DNA of 8,237 bases from an uncultured Dialister sp. (GCA_900314595.1 OMVW01000072.1:1-8237); one strand, 5' to 3'; positions 1 through 5,259 are shown, counted from the first letter of the stretch. A program made the numbers and translations. The notes: generated from the sequence alone by a model not told the origin.

Positions 1-101
1 ATCTACCATGGCAATCGCTAACTGAAAAAAGCTAAAAAATGGACCCTGGGGTAAGTGCGCCCTTTTTTGGGTTTTTCGGGATAATGGTTTTATAGTAAAG
101 T
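1..101. other. Window edge, possible end of an upstream gene or mobile element
   Basis: No complete gene fits here. All three forward frames hit a stop within the first 35 bases, so the 3' end of a gene lying outside the window could be present, but the few visible residues match nothing I recognise. The stretch around 38-75 has a dyad ACCCTGGGGT followed by GTAAGTGCGCCC and two T-rich runs. That could be a weak terminator or the terminal sequence of an insertion sequence. I cannot decide without the sequence to the left. Confidence 0.2.
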
Positions 102-495
102 ATGGGCAGCCGGAGCGCAGCGGAGGCGGAGGGGATGTACAATCGCTCAAGCTGATAGTGACTCTGCCGGTCCATGCTTTCCGGTTTCGCTGCAAGGCAC
201 ATATGAGGCTGACTGATGAAACGTATTCATGCTATTTGACTCTATCCTTAAAACGCGGGCTCCCCGAAGTGCGGGGAGCTCCGCAAAGCGGTGAGGGGAT
301 GTCAAGCAGCTGCAAGTCGAACATGTCCCAAATGGTTCCCGACTTTGGGGTTCGCTGCAAGGCACATATGAGGCTGACTGACGAAACATTTCTGGAAGAA
401 TTGACTCTATCGGCAGTTAGGAGGCTCTCCCCCCGGGAGAGCTCCCCGAAGCGGTGAGAGGGCCAATCGATTCGAAGAATCGATTATTTCTATCT
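102..495. repeat. Composite structured repeat, copy R1 (two half-units plus a partial one)
   Basis: Two half-units start with the same head, GGCACATATGAGGCTGACTG, at 196 and 361, 165 bases apart. Half-unit 1 then carries the hairpin GCTCCCC/GGGGAGC (about 260-280) and CCGC-AAA-GCGG, followed by GTGAGGGGATGTCAAGCA. Half-unit 2 carries GCTCTCCC-CCC-GGGAGAGC (about 424-442), then GCGGTGAGAGGG and the dyad ATCGATTCGAAGAATCGAT (466-484). A degraded earlier unit is visible at 102-145 (GCGGAGGGGATGTACAATC). The same elements recur at 1525-1655 and 3879-4176. A 99-codon frame runs through this copy, but the other copies do not keep it open, so it is not called as a gene. Presence of the repeat is directly visible; its function is unknown. 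Confidence 0.85.
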
Positions 496-535
496 ATTCA
501 CCCTGAAGAGCAAAGAAAACTTTACAAAATTTCTG

Positions 536-564
536 TTGACAGTCCGATTGGATTTTGATATTTT
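536..564 (+). promoter_or_regulatory. Promoter of the toxin-antitoxin operon
   Basis: A perfect -35 box TTGACA (536-541) is followed after 17 bases by TATTTT (559-564) as the -10 box. Transcription would start near 571, giving a leader of about 38 bases before the antitoxin ATG at 609. It begins about 40 bases after the R1 repeat ends. Confidence 0.75.
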
Positions 565-573
565 ATAGAAAAA

Positions 574-587
574 GTGGGATTTCCCAC
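574..587. promoter_or_regulatory. Palindromic operator candidate at the transcription start
   Basis: GTGGGA and TCCCAC are perfect inverted arms separated by TT. They sit immediately downstream of the -10 box and upstream of the antitoxin ribosome site. Antitoxins with an AbrB-like DNA-binding end usually repress their own operon through palindromes at the promoter, so this is the natural autoregulatory site. That role is inference from position and symmetry. Confidence 0.45.
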
Positions 588-608
588 CTTGCATCAGGGA
601 GGAAGATT

Positions 609-854
609 ATGGAAACGATTAGCAATTACACAGCCCACATCGATGCCAAGAAGCGGATTACCCTTCGCGGAGCCAGGTACGACTACTACGAAGTCCGGGA
701 ATACGCCAACGGCTGCTACATCCTGGAGCCCCGCCAGCTCGTGCGGCCGGAATCCATATCCGCTGCCACACTGAGGACCATGGATGAATCCGTGAGCAAT
801 CTCAAAGCCGGCCGGGTGTCTGATCCCATTGACCTGTCGGATTTTAAGGACTAA
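609..854 (+). CDS. Type II antitoxin, AbrB/SpoVT-like N-terminus
   Basis: An 81-residue protein, first gene of a two-gene operon. Residues 8-20 (AHIDAKKRITLRG) resemble the strand-loop-strand of AbrB/MazE-type swapped-hairpin DNA-binding domains, followed by a beta-rich YYEVREYANGCYILEPR segment (26-42). The C-terminal part (about 50-81) has a helix and the tail NLKAGRVSDPIDLSDF, of the sort that wraps a toxin in antitoxins. The frame is open from an ATG at 555, but that codon lies inside the promoter. The ATG at 609 has AGGGAGG (596-602) six bases ahead and is the real start. Its stop (852-854) is separated by three bases from the next start, typical of a coupled antitoxin-toxin pair. Expected roles are neutralising the toxin and repressing the operon. 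The TA assignment is inferred from size, order, spacing and motifs; the exact family is not certain. Confidence 0.7.
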   Translation: METISNYTAHIDAKKRITLRGARYDYYEVREYANGCYILEPRQLVRPESISAATLRTMDESVSNLKAGRVSDPIDLSDFKD

Positions 855-857
855 CTT

Positions 858-1142
858 ATGGGACCTTTCAAAATTCGTCTGGGCATTCCGGAAATGCTGG
901 CTTACTGGCAGGAACTACGCCAGGGAGCAGCCCGGGGTACATTGAATAAAGAAGACCTTCAGCTCTATAAAAAATGGGGAAGAGCCATGGTACATCTAGC
1001 TGCAGACCCTTTTTACCCCGGACTGAAGACACATGAAATCCCTCCGCTTTCCCGAAGATATGGAATGAAAGTCTGGCAATCCTATCTGGAAAATAAAAAC
1101 AGCCGGGCCGCCCGGATCTACTGGGTCTATGGACCGGATTAA
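858..1142 (+). CDS. Truncated RelE/ParE-like toxin (premature stop)
   Basis: A 94-residue product that starts three bases after the antitoxin stop, with AAGGA (846-850) as ribosome site inside the end of the antitoxin gene. The sequence has a helical N-terminal half (about 10-50) and a beta-rich second half with LKTHEI (56-61), VWQSYLENK (72-80) and ARIYWVYGPD (85-94). This resembles RelE/ParE-fold mRNA-interferase or gyrase-type toxins, where an R-I-x-W/Y strand leads into the last strands of the sheet. The frame stops at TAA (1140-1142), but the same frame then continues for 31 more meaningful codons ending in TAA at 1236-1238, followed at once by the operon terminator. The ancestral protein was therefore probably 126 residues. 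The short product lacks the final strand or strands and its conserved EPHPEDKK segment, and is likely inactive. Family assignment is moderate; the truncation is seen directly. Confidence 0.65.
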   Translation: MGPFKIRLGIPEMLAYWQELRQGAARGTLNKEDLQLYKKWGRAMVHLAADPFYPGLKTHEIPPLSRRYGMKVWQSYLENKNSRAARIYWVYGPD

Positions 1143-1238
1143 AAAGATATTACCATCATCGGGCTGGAGCCGCATCCGGAAGATAAAAAATCCAATGGAT
1201 ACCAGAAAGTCCTTTTATCAGAACTTCCTGAATTCTAA
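1143..1238 (+). pseudogene. Cut-off C-terminal part of the toxin gene
   Basis: In the same frame as the toxin, directly after its TAA, lie 31 sense codons including ITIIGLEPHPEDKK and ending KVLLSELPEF, then TAA. An I-x-I-I-x-x-E-P-H type strand near the end is what one expects at the C-terminus of RelE/ParE-fold toxins. No other frame disruption is visible, so a single substitution (for example CAA, AAA or GAA to TAA) explains the break. The intact remainder suggests the event is recent, is an assembly or base error, or that the stop is sometimes read through. Confidence 0.7.
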
Positions 1239-1246
1239 ACATTCTG

Positions 1247-1285
1247 TGCACTGCAAAGTATGTCACGCAGTGCATTTTATTTTAT
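1247..1285 (+). terminator. Intrinsic terminator of the toxin-antitoxin operon
   Basis: TGCACTGC (1247-1254) pairs perfectly with GCAGTGCA (1267-1274) across a 12-base loop and is followed by TTTTATTTTAT. It begins 8 bases after the second in-frame stop (1238), which supports an original toxin gene extending to 1238. Confidence 0.85.
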
Positions 1286-1317
1286 AAAAATTCCCGGTCT
1301 CCCTCCCGCCGGTTTAC

Positions 1318-1655
1318 ATTCCTCCCGCCTCTGACGCCTCCGGCGCCAGCTCCCCCCAGGGGGAGCCTGACCAATCGACGGCCTTCGGCCGTTTGGAGAT
1401 CATCATCCTGCACTACACCTTCAAGGCACATATGAAGAAAAAGGAAAGCAGACAATCGGGCCCCACCTTCCCTGGGATGGGAAGGTACCGGCGGAGCCGG
1501 GGGATAGGTTGTACAATCTCACAAGGCGCCCATGAGGCTGATTGCCAAAACGCACTCGGGACAGATGAGGAAAGCGTTAAGCAAGTGCTCTCCCCCGGGA
1601 ACACCCCGAAGGGGTGAGAGGGCAAAATCGATTCGAAGAATCGATAATCTTTATA
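1318..1655. repeat. Composite structured repeat, copy R2
   Basis: In order: a segment like 3733-3780 (ATTCCTCCC, CTCTGACGCC, CCAGCTCCCC, CCTGACC) with the hairpin GCTCCCCC-CA-GGGGGAGC (1349-1366); ACGGCC-TTC-GGCCGT (1378-1392); CTGCACTAC...TTCAAGGCACATATGA (about 1409-1435); hairpin ACCTTCCC/GGGAAGGT (1465-1472/1479-1486); GGTTGTACAATC; then a half-unit from 1525 (GGCGCCCATGAGGCTGATTG) with ACCCC-GAA-GGGGT inside CTCTC/GAGAG and the dyad ATCGATTCGAAGAATCGAT at 1627-1645. It lies between the TA operon and the AAA-ATPase gene and shares the order of sub-elements with R3. Confidence 0.85.
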
Positions 1656-1660
1656 TTTCC

Positions 1661-1690
1661 CATGGAAATTCCCGTTTACCGGGTTTCCAT
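1661..1690. repeat. H-element hairpin (CATGGAAG type)
   Basis: ATGGAAA (1662-1668) pairs with TTTCCAT (1684-1690) and CCCG (1671-1674) with CGGG (1680-1683). There is a TT bulge and a TTTAC loop, so the stem is 11 base pairs. It is the best-paired member of the short CATGGAAG family. Other starts are 1829 (CATAGAAG), 4573, 4678, 4707, 4729, 4877, 4992 and 5021. At 1829 the matching core is ACCGG-CTG-CCGGT. Confidence 0.6.
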
Positions 1691-1740
1691 CAGATGAGCA
1701 TTCAAAATCAGGGTTATACAGCATTCTTTAAATTCTTGCG

Positions 1741-1811
1741 ATCGTGACTCTCGTGACTGACGTGACTATCGTGAAGATGCGCGGCAGCAGAAAGCCGCGC
1801 CTTTTATATTT
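1741..1811 (+). repeat. G element 1: four 9-bp iterons plus terminator-like hairpin
   Basis: Four 9-base units, ATCGTGACT, CTCGTGACT, GACGTGACT and ATCGTGAAG (1741-1776), lead into the hairpin GCGCGGC/GCCGCGC (1779-1785/1794-1800, 8-base loop) and CTTTTATATTT. No gene ends just upstream, so the hairpin is unlikely to be an ordinary operon terminator. The same layout recurs at 4370-4441 with different stem sequences. Confidence 0.75.
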
Positions 1812-1960
1812 CTTTCTCCAGTGACTCCCATAGAAGTTACCGGCTGCCGGTTTCCTTTCCGGCCGCTATTGGCTGCCATTCTACTGTTTCAAGCCGGGTA
1901 CAGCATAGGAAAAGCTGCCGATTTCCATGCTCCTTTTCGGTCTTGGCCTTTCCATTCAGC
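1812..1960. other. Non-coding spacer between G element 1 and the AAA-ATPase promoter
   Basis: I see no gene here. It holds one H-element copy at 1829 with the dyad ACCGG-CTG-CCGGT, then pyrimidine-rich sequence with scattered TTTCC/GGCTGCC motifs that look like decayed repeat. Confidence 0.5.
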
Positions 1961-1989
1961 TTGCCCCCTTACCCTGATTACTGTAAAAT
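1961..1989 (+). promoter_or_regulatory. Probable promoter of the AAA-ATPase gene
   Basis: TTGCCC (1961-1966) and TAAAAT (1984-1989) are separated by 17 bases. The predicted start near 1996 gives a short leader of about 27 bases before the ATG at 2023. The -35 box matches the consensus at only some positions, so this is a moderate call. Confidence 0.45.
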
Positions 1990-2022
1990 AGAGTGAGAAT
2001 TCATGGGAAAGGAGTGAAGCTC

Positions 2023-3678
2023 ATGGTCAGGATGCCCGTAGGCATAGAAGATTTCAAAGCATTGATTACCGGCGGATACTATTTTGTAGATAAGACAGAC
2101 CTGATCCGGCGGCTCATTGACAGCCATGGCGCAGTGACCCTTTTCGCCCGGCCAAGGCGGTTTGGCAAGACCCTCACCATGAGCATGGTGGACTATTTCT
2201 TTAATATTGCCCACAAAGAAGAAGCAGAGACCCTCTTCAAAGGCACAAATATTGAAAAAGCCGGTCCGGTCTATATGAAACACCTGGGCAGCCGCCCCGT
2301 ACTCTTCCTCTCCCTCAAAGACGTGAAAGAATCAGACTTTGGAAATATGACTGCCCGCATGGGACGCCTCATGGCGGCCACCTGCCAGAAGTATCATTTC
2401 CTTCTGGACAATCCCTCTGTCCTTGACTCCGAAAAGACCTATTTCCTCCGCCTCGAAAACCAGGAAGCCTCACCCGTAGACCTGCAAGACTCCCTGCGCA
2501 CCCTTCTGGACCTCCTCTCCAGATATTATGGGAAACGGGCGCTCCTCCTGATCGATGAATACGACGCTCCCGTGCAGACAGCCTGGGAAAATGGCTATTA
2601 CCATGAAGCCGTATCCTTCATGAGGAACTTCCTCTCCTCCGCCCTCAAGACAAACCCGAGCCTCGAATTTGCCCTCCTTACCGGAGTCCTCCGCATTGCC
2701 AAAGAAAGCATATTCAGCGGACTGAATAACCTTTCCATCTCCACCGTCATCAGCGGAGGCTATGCCGATACATTCGGATTCACAAAGAAAGAAATCCGGA
2801 AAATAGCGGAAATACTGGGGAAGACAGATAAACTTCAGGAACTCTCCGACTGGTATGACGGGTATCACTTCCAGAATGTGGAAATATACAACCCCTGGTC
2901 CATCATCAACTACTTTGACCAGGGATGCATTGCCACTTCCTACTGGGTGAATACCTCGGGCAATTCCATCCTTGCCTACCTCCTTCAGAGCGCCGACGAA
3001 AGAAGATGGCAGGAAATCCGGGACCTCATGGCAGGGAAATCCATCACCTCCGGCATCAATGAAAACGTAGTCTATGATACACTGAATCCCGACCGGACCA
3101 CCCTCTATACAGTCCTTCTCTTCACCGGATACCTCAAATGCACGGGACTGGTCGAAAACCGCCGGGGACTCTATGACCTCGCCATACCGAATCGCGAACT
3201 CCGGGACGTTTTTGAAGACGAAATCATAAGCCGCCTGGGCTCAGGAAACAGCGATATCGCCCTCCACGATATGGAAACAGCCATGAATAGCGGGAATGCC
3301 GAATCCTTCCAATTCAACCTTCAGGACATCCTCACCAGGACAGCCGGCATACATGACACAGCCAAAGCAGAAAGCTTCTATCATGGCCTCATGCTCGGAT
3401 TCTCCCTTTACTACGAAAACAACTATCGCATAGAATCCAACCGCGAAAGCGGATATGGCCGGTTTGACCTCGCCCTCATACCGAAGAAAAAGAACCTCCC
3501 CGGCATCATCATGGAATTCAAAGCAGTCAAAGAAGAGAAAGAACTGCCCAAAGCAGCAGAAAAAGCAAAAAACCAGATCGAAGAAAAAGCCTACGACACA
3601 GCCATGACCACTGCCGGCATCACAAGAATATGGAAATACGGCATCGCCTTCTGTGGTAAAAAAGTCATAGTCACATAA
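2023..3678 (+). CDS. AAA-ATPase-like / PD-(D/E)XK nuclease-like protein (DUF1703 type)
   Basis: A 551-residue, apparently intact protein. The N-terminal AAA-ATPase_like domain opens with the family pattern P-V-G-I-E-D-F and YYFVDKTDLI (19-28), a P-loop RPRRFGKT (43-50), a Walker-B-type LLLIDEYDAPV (174-184) and an arginine-bearing LTGVLRI (219-225). The linker DWYDGYHF...YNPWSI is also characteristic. The C-terminal part is a PD-(D/E)XK-like module with GRFDL (D482) and MEFK (E498, K500), so the D...E-x-K catalytic set is complete. The frame is open from a GTG at 1993, but the ATG at 2023 has GGGAAAGGAG (2005-2014) eight bases ahead and starts where family members start. Proteins of this kind are often multicopy in Negativicutes, Bacteroidetes and Fusobacteria; their function is not established. 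Codons are strongly C-ending (CTC, GCC, ATC, TCC), giving a pyrimidine-rich sense strand unlike the two genes on the right. It is monocistronic, between repeats R2 and R3. Family call is high confidence, biological role unknown. Confidence 0.92.
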   Translation: MVRMPVGIEDFKALITGGYYFVDKTDLIRRLIDSHGAVTLFARPRRFGKTLTMSMVDYFFNIAHKEEAETLFKGTNIEKAGPVYMKHLGSRPVLFLSLKDVKESDFGNMTARMGRLMAATCQKYHFLLDNPSVLDSEKTYFLRLENQEASPVDLQDSLRTLLDLLSRYYGKRALLLIDEYDAPVQTAWENGYYHEAVSFMRNFLSSALKTNPSLEFALLTGVLRIAKESIFSGLNNLSISTVISGGYADTFGFTKKEIRKIAEILGKTDKLQELSDWYDGYHFQNVEIYNPWSIINYFDQGCIATSYWVNTSGNSILAYLLQSADERRWQEIRDLMAGKSITSGINENVVYDTLNPDRTTLYTVLLFTGYLKCTGLVENRRGLYDLAIPNRELRDVFEDEIISRLGSGNSDIALHDMETAMNSGNAESFQFNLQDILTRTAGIHDTAKAESFYHGLMLGFSLYYENNYRIESNRESGYGRFDLALIPKKKNLPGIIMEFKAVKEEKELPKAAEKAKNQIEEKAYDTAMTTAGITRIWKYGIAFCGKKVIVT

Positions 3679-3708
3679 AGAGACAGGAAAATTCCCAAAT
3701 TTCCATCA

Positions 3709-3731
3709 GGCGGCCCCTGGCCGCCATTTTT
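3709..3731 (+). terminator. Terminator of the AAA-ATPase gene
   Basis: GGCGGCC (3709-3715) and GGCCGCC (3719-3725) form a 7-bp stem with a 3-base loop, followed by ATTTTTCATT, about 30 bases after the stop codon. The preceding GGAAAATTCCC...TTTCCATCAGG resembles the H-element hairpin at 1661-1690, so this terminator may derive from the repeat family. Confidence 0.8.
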
Positions 3732-3732
3732 C

Positions 3733-4176
3733 ATTCCTCCCTCTGACGCCTTCCGCCAGCTCCCCAGGGAGAACCTGACCGCCCGGCCGCGAAGCGGCTA
3801 GAGGTCAAGCCACCCTTGAAAGGGGGGGCTCCGCGCAGCGGTGGGGGGAAGACTGATGATTCCCTGCACTACCCATTCAAGGCACATATGAGGCTGACTG
3901 ACGAAACGTACATGTGCCAAATGTCTCTATCCATAAAATGCGAGCTCCCCGAAGTGCGGGGAGCTCCGCGAATGCGGTGAGGGGATGTCAAGCAGGTACA
4001 TGACGAAAATGACTCAGACCGTTTGCGGAAAGGGTTCGATACCTGGCACCTATGAGGCTAATTGCCAAAAGATACCTGGGATAAATGAGATAATCTATAA
4101 GCGAGTGGCTCTCCCTCGGGAACACCGCGACAGCGGTGAGAGGGCAAATCGATTCGAAGAATCGATAATCTCTATA
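3733..4176. repeat. Composite structured repeat, copy R3
   Basis: It opens with the segment shared with 1318-1372, then GCCGC-GAA-GCGGC (3786-3798), CCGC-GCA-GCGG, and CTGCACTAC...TTCAAGGCACATATGAGG (about 3864-3892). Half-unit 1 has GAGCTCCCC/GGGGAGCTC (9 bp) and CCGC-GAAT-GCGG, then GTGAGGGGATGTCAAGCAGG, matching R1 half-unit 1. Half-unit 2 starts at 4045 and has ACCGC-GACA-GCGGT inside CTCTC/GAGAG, then ATCGATTCGAAGAATCGAT (4148-4166). R3 therefore joins the left part of R2 with both half-units of R1, the fullest version in the window. It starts 55 bases after the AAA-ATPase stop. Confidence 0.85.
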
Positions 4177-4185
4177 CTTTTTGTT

Positions 4186-4282
4186 GAAACTGTATTCTTT
4201 GAAACTTTGATAGACCAGCTGTCTTCGAGACTTTGCGTTGTCCGGGAATCGGGAAACGGGGCTCGGGGTGGTGCGCGCGTCA
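4186..4282. repeat. B unit, partial copy B1
   Basis: GAAACTGTATTCTTTGAAAC, then ACTTTGATAGACCAGCTGTC and a run of CGGGAATCGGGA-type units ending GCTCGGGGTGGTGC match the heads of B2 (4445) and B3 (4758). The copy diverges after about 4275. It directly follows the R3 dyad. Confidence 0.75.
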
Positions 4283-4369
4283 ACACTGGAAGCCTGCCCT
4301 TTTTGATTTTTCCCTTCAGGGCCTGGCTGTTATTCATACGTGTCGATGCAGCTAAAAAACAATGAATGC
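4283..4369. other. Non-coding spacer after B1
   Basis: No gene is visible. A short GCCTGG...TTATTCAT segment loosely matches 5081-5095, suggesting diverged repeat. A frame open across 3985-4365 is not kept in related copies. Confidence 0.4.
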
Positions 4370-4441
4370 ATCGTGATTATCGTGAATATCGTGACTGTCG
4401 TGGAGGTGGCCGCCAAAATCATAGGGCGGCCAGTTTTATAT
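4370..4441 (+). repeat. G element 2: four 9-bp iterons plus terminator-like hairpin
   Basis: ATCGTGATT, ATCGTGAAT, ATCGTGACT and GTCGTGGAG (4370-4405) precede the perfect 8-bp stem TGGCCGCC/GGCGGCCA (4407-4414/4425-4432, 10-base loop) and GTTTTATATTTT. Iteron number equals that of element 1 at 1741, but the stem sequence differs while pairing is kept. Confidence 0.75.
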
Positions 4442-4444
4442 TTT

Positions 4445-4757
4445 GAACTGTATTTGGTGTTACTTTGATAGACCAGCTATTTTCAAAAGCTTCACATTGT
4501 CAGGGACTCGGGACATCGGGACTCGGGGTGGTGCACGGCAATTGCAGAAGGCCGCGGAGTTTTTATTGGGTCCATGGAAGTTGCCAGTTCCCAGAGTCCC
4601 TTTACCCTGCGGGGCATCAGGTGACGTGGAGGTGGCGCTGCACAATTCGTGAAGCAGCGCGGATTTTTTATTGGGCCCATGGAAGATGTCAGCTGCCAGT
4701 GGGGCCCATGGAATTTCCCGGAGACTCGCATGGAAGTTCCCGGTTGCCAGTTACCAG
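4445..4757. repeat. B unit, tandem copy B2 (about 313 bp)
   Basis: First full copy of a tandem duplication with B3. Bases 4523-4621 are identical to 4827-4925 (99 bases, offset 304), and 4622 to about 4715 matches 4936 onward with only a few substitutions (offset 314). The change in offset is a 10-base difference caused by one extra 9-bp iteron plus one base in B3. The unit contains a degenerate G element (4505-4569), a clean one (4623-4672) and H-element starts at 4573, 4678, 4707 and 4729. Confidence 0.9.
4623..4672 (+). repeat. G element inside B2 (one iteron plus hairpin)
   Basis: One iteron GACGTGGAG, then GTGG, the 7-bp stem GCGCTGC/GCAGCGC (4635-4641/4654-4660, 12-base loop) and GGATTTTTTATT. 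A third distinct stem sequence with pairing intact. Confidence 0.7.
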
Positions 4758-5060
4758 AGACTGAATTCTTCGAAACTTTGAAAGACCAGCTGTCTTTGTG
4801 GCTGTACGTTCTCCGGGATGCGGGAATCGGGGTGGTGCACGGCAATTGCAGAAGGCCGCGGAGTTTTTATTGGGTCCATGGAAGTTGCCAGTTCCCAGAG
4901 TCCCTTTACCCTGCGGGGCATCAGGGGCTCGTGGCTGACGTGGAGGTGGCGCTGCACAATTCGTGAAACAGCGCGGATTTTTTATTGGGCCCATGGAAGA
5001 TGCCGGCTGCCAGTGGGGCCCATGGAAGTTCCGAGTTCCGAGAGATTCCATCAAGGCCCG
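4758..5060. repeat. B unit, tandem copy B3
   Basis: Second full copy; its head AGACTGAATTCTTCGAAAC is closer to B1 than to B2. It carries a degenerate G element (4814-4873), a clean one (4928-4987) and H-element starts at 4877, 4992 and 5021. The frames that run through B2 and B3 give repeated peptides only because the DNA is duplicated. Confidence 0.9.
4928..4987 (+). repeat. G element inside B3 (two iterons plus hairpin)
   Basis: CTCGTGGCT and GACGTGGAG precede GTGG, then the 6-bp stem GCGCTG/CAGCGC (4949-4954/4969-4974) and GGATTTTTTATT. Compared with the B2 copy, one iteron has been gained and one stem pair lost (G to A at 4968). Confidence 0.7.
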
Positions 5061-5215
5061 GGATACAACCTTGCATCTTTTGAGGCTTTATTCATCTGAC
5101 TGCACGAGTACTGCGGGACGAACGGGTCGGCCGGGAAGGTGGCGCTGCGCAATTCGTGATACAGCTCAGATTTTATTTCTTCATAAAGGTTCCGATTGTC
5201 TATCAGGGCAGTAGT
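5061..5215. repeat. Decayed repeat tail with a worn G element (5136-5177)
   Basis: GAAGGTGGCGCTGCGCAATT followed by CGTGATACAGCTCAGATTTTATTT is clearly the same element as 4631-4672, but only GCTG/CAGC (5144-5147/5162-5165) still pair. Upstream, CTGCGGGACGAACGGGTCGG could be worn CGGGA-type units. No gene is visible. Confidence 0.6.
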
Positions 5216-5259
5216 ATAAATTATCTCATTTCAAGATATTTAATGCTGTTATTTCATAT

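Noticed and set aside
158..457. 99-codon open frame with the peptide AHMRLTDET occurring twice
   Set aside because: The repeated peptide comes from the repeated DNA head. In R2 and R3 the equivalent frame shifts or stops, no good ribosome site precedes the start, and the GC hairpins dominate the sequence.
555..608. Upstream ATG at 555 as the antitoxin start
   Set aside because: It lies between the -35 and -10 boxes, upstream of the predicted transcription start, and lacks a ribosome site. The ATG at 609 has AGGGAGG at the right distance.
1393..1747. Overlapping open frames on both strands across R2 and the spacer
   Set aside because: They cover structured repeats and are not kept open in R3 (for example, the frame starting MRL stops after ten codons there). 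No ribosome sites or family features.
1741..1811. Plasmid-type replication origin from the 9-bp iterons
   Set aside because: Only one to four iterons per site, each followed by a transcription-terminator-like hairpin. No initiator gene, DnaA boxes or AT-rich unwinding region was seen next to them.
2470..2868. 132-codon minus-strand frame inside the AAA-ATPase gene
   Set aside because: Antisense shadow of a gene with clear domain motifs and C-ending codons, which leave the opposite strand open.
3985..4365. 126-codon open frame running through R3 into B1
   Set aside because: It crosses boundaries between unrelated repeat elements and has no counterpart frame in R1 or R2.
185..5177. CRISPR array
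   Set aside because: Repeat spacing is irregular, units are long and divergent, the intervening DNA is itself repetitive, and no cas gene is present.
4186..5177. Retron or group II intron
   Set aside because: Structured repeats are present, but no reverse transcriptase or maturase gene lies in the window.
4443..5214. Several overlapping frames on both strands with repeated peptides across B2 and B3
   Set aside because: Multiple frames are open on both strands over the same tandem duplication, which is expected for GC-rich repeat DNA without coding constraint; the frames change after the 10-base indel between copies.
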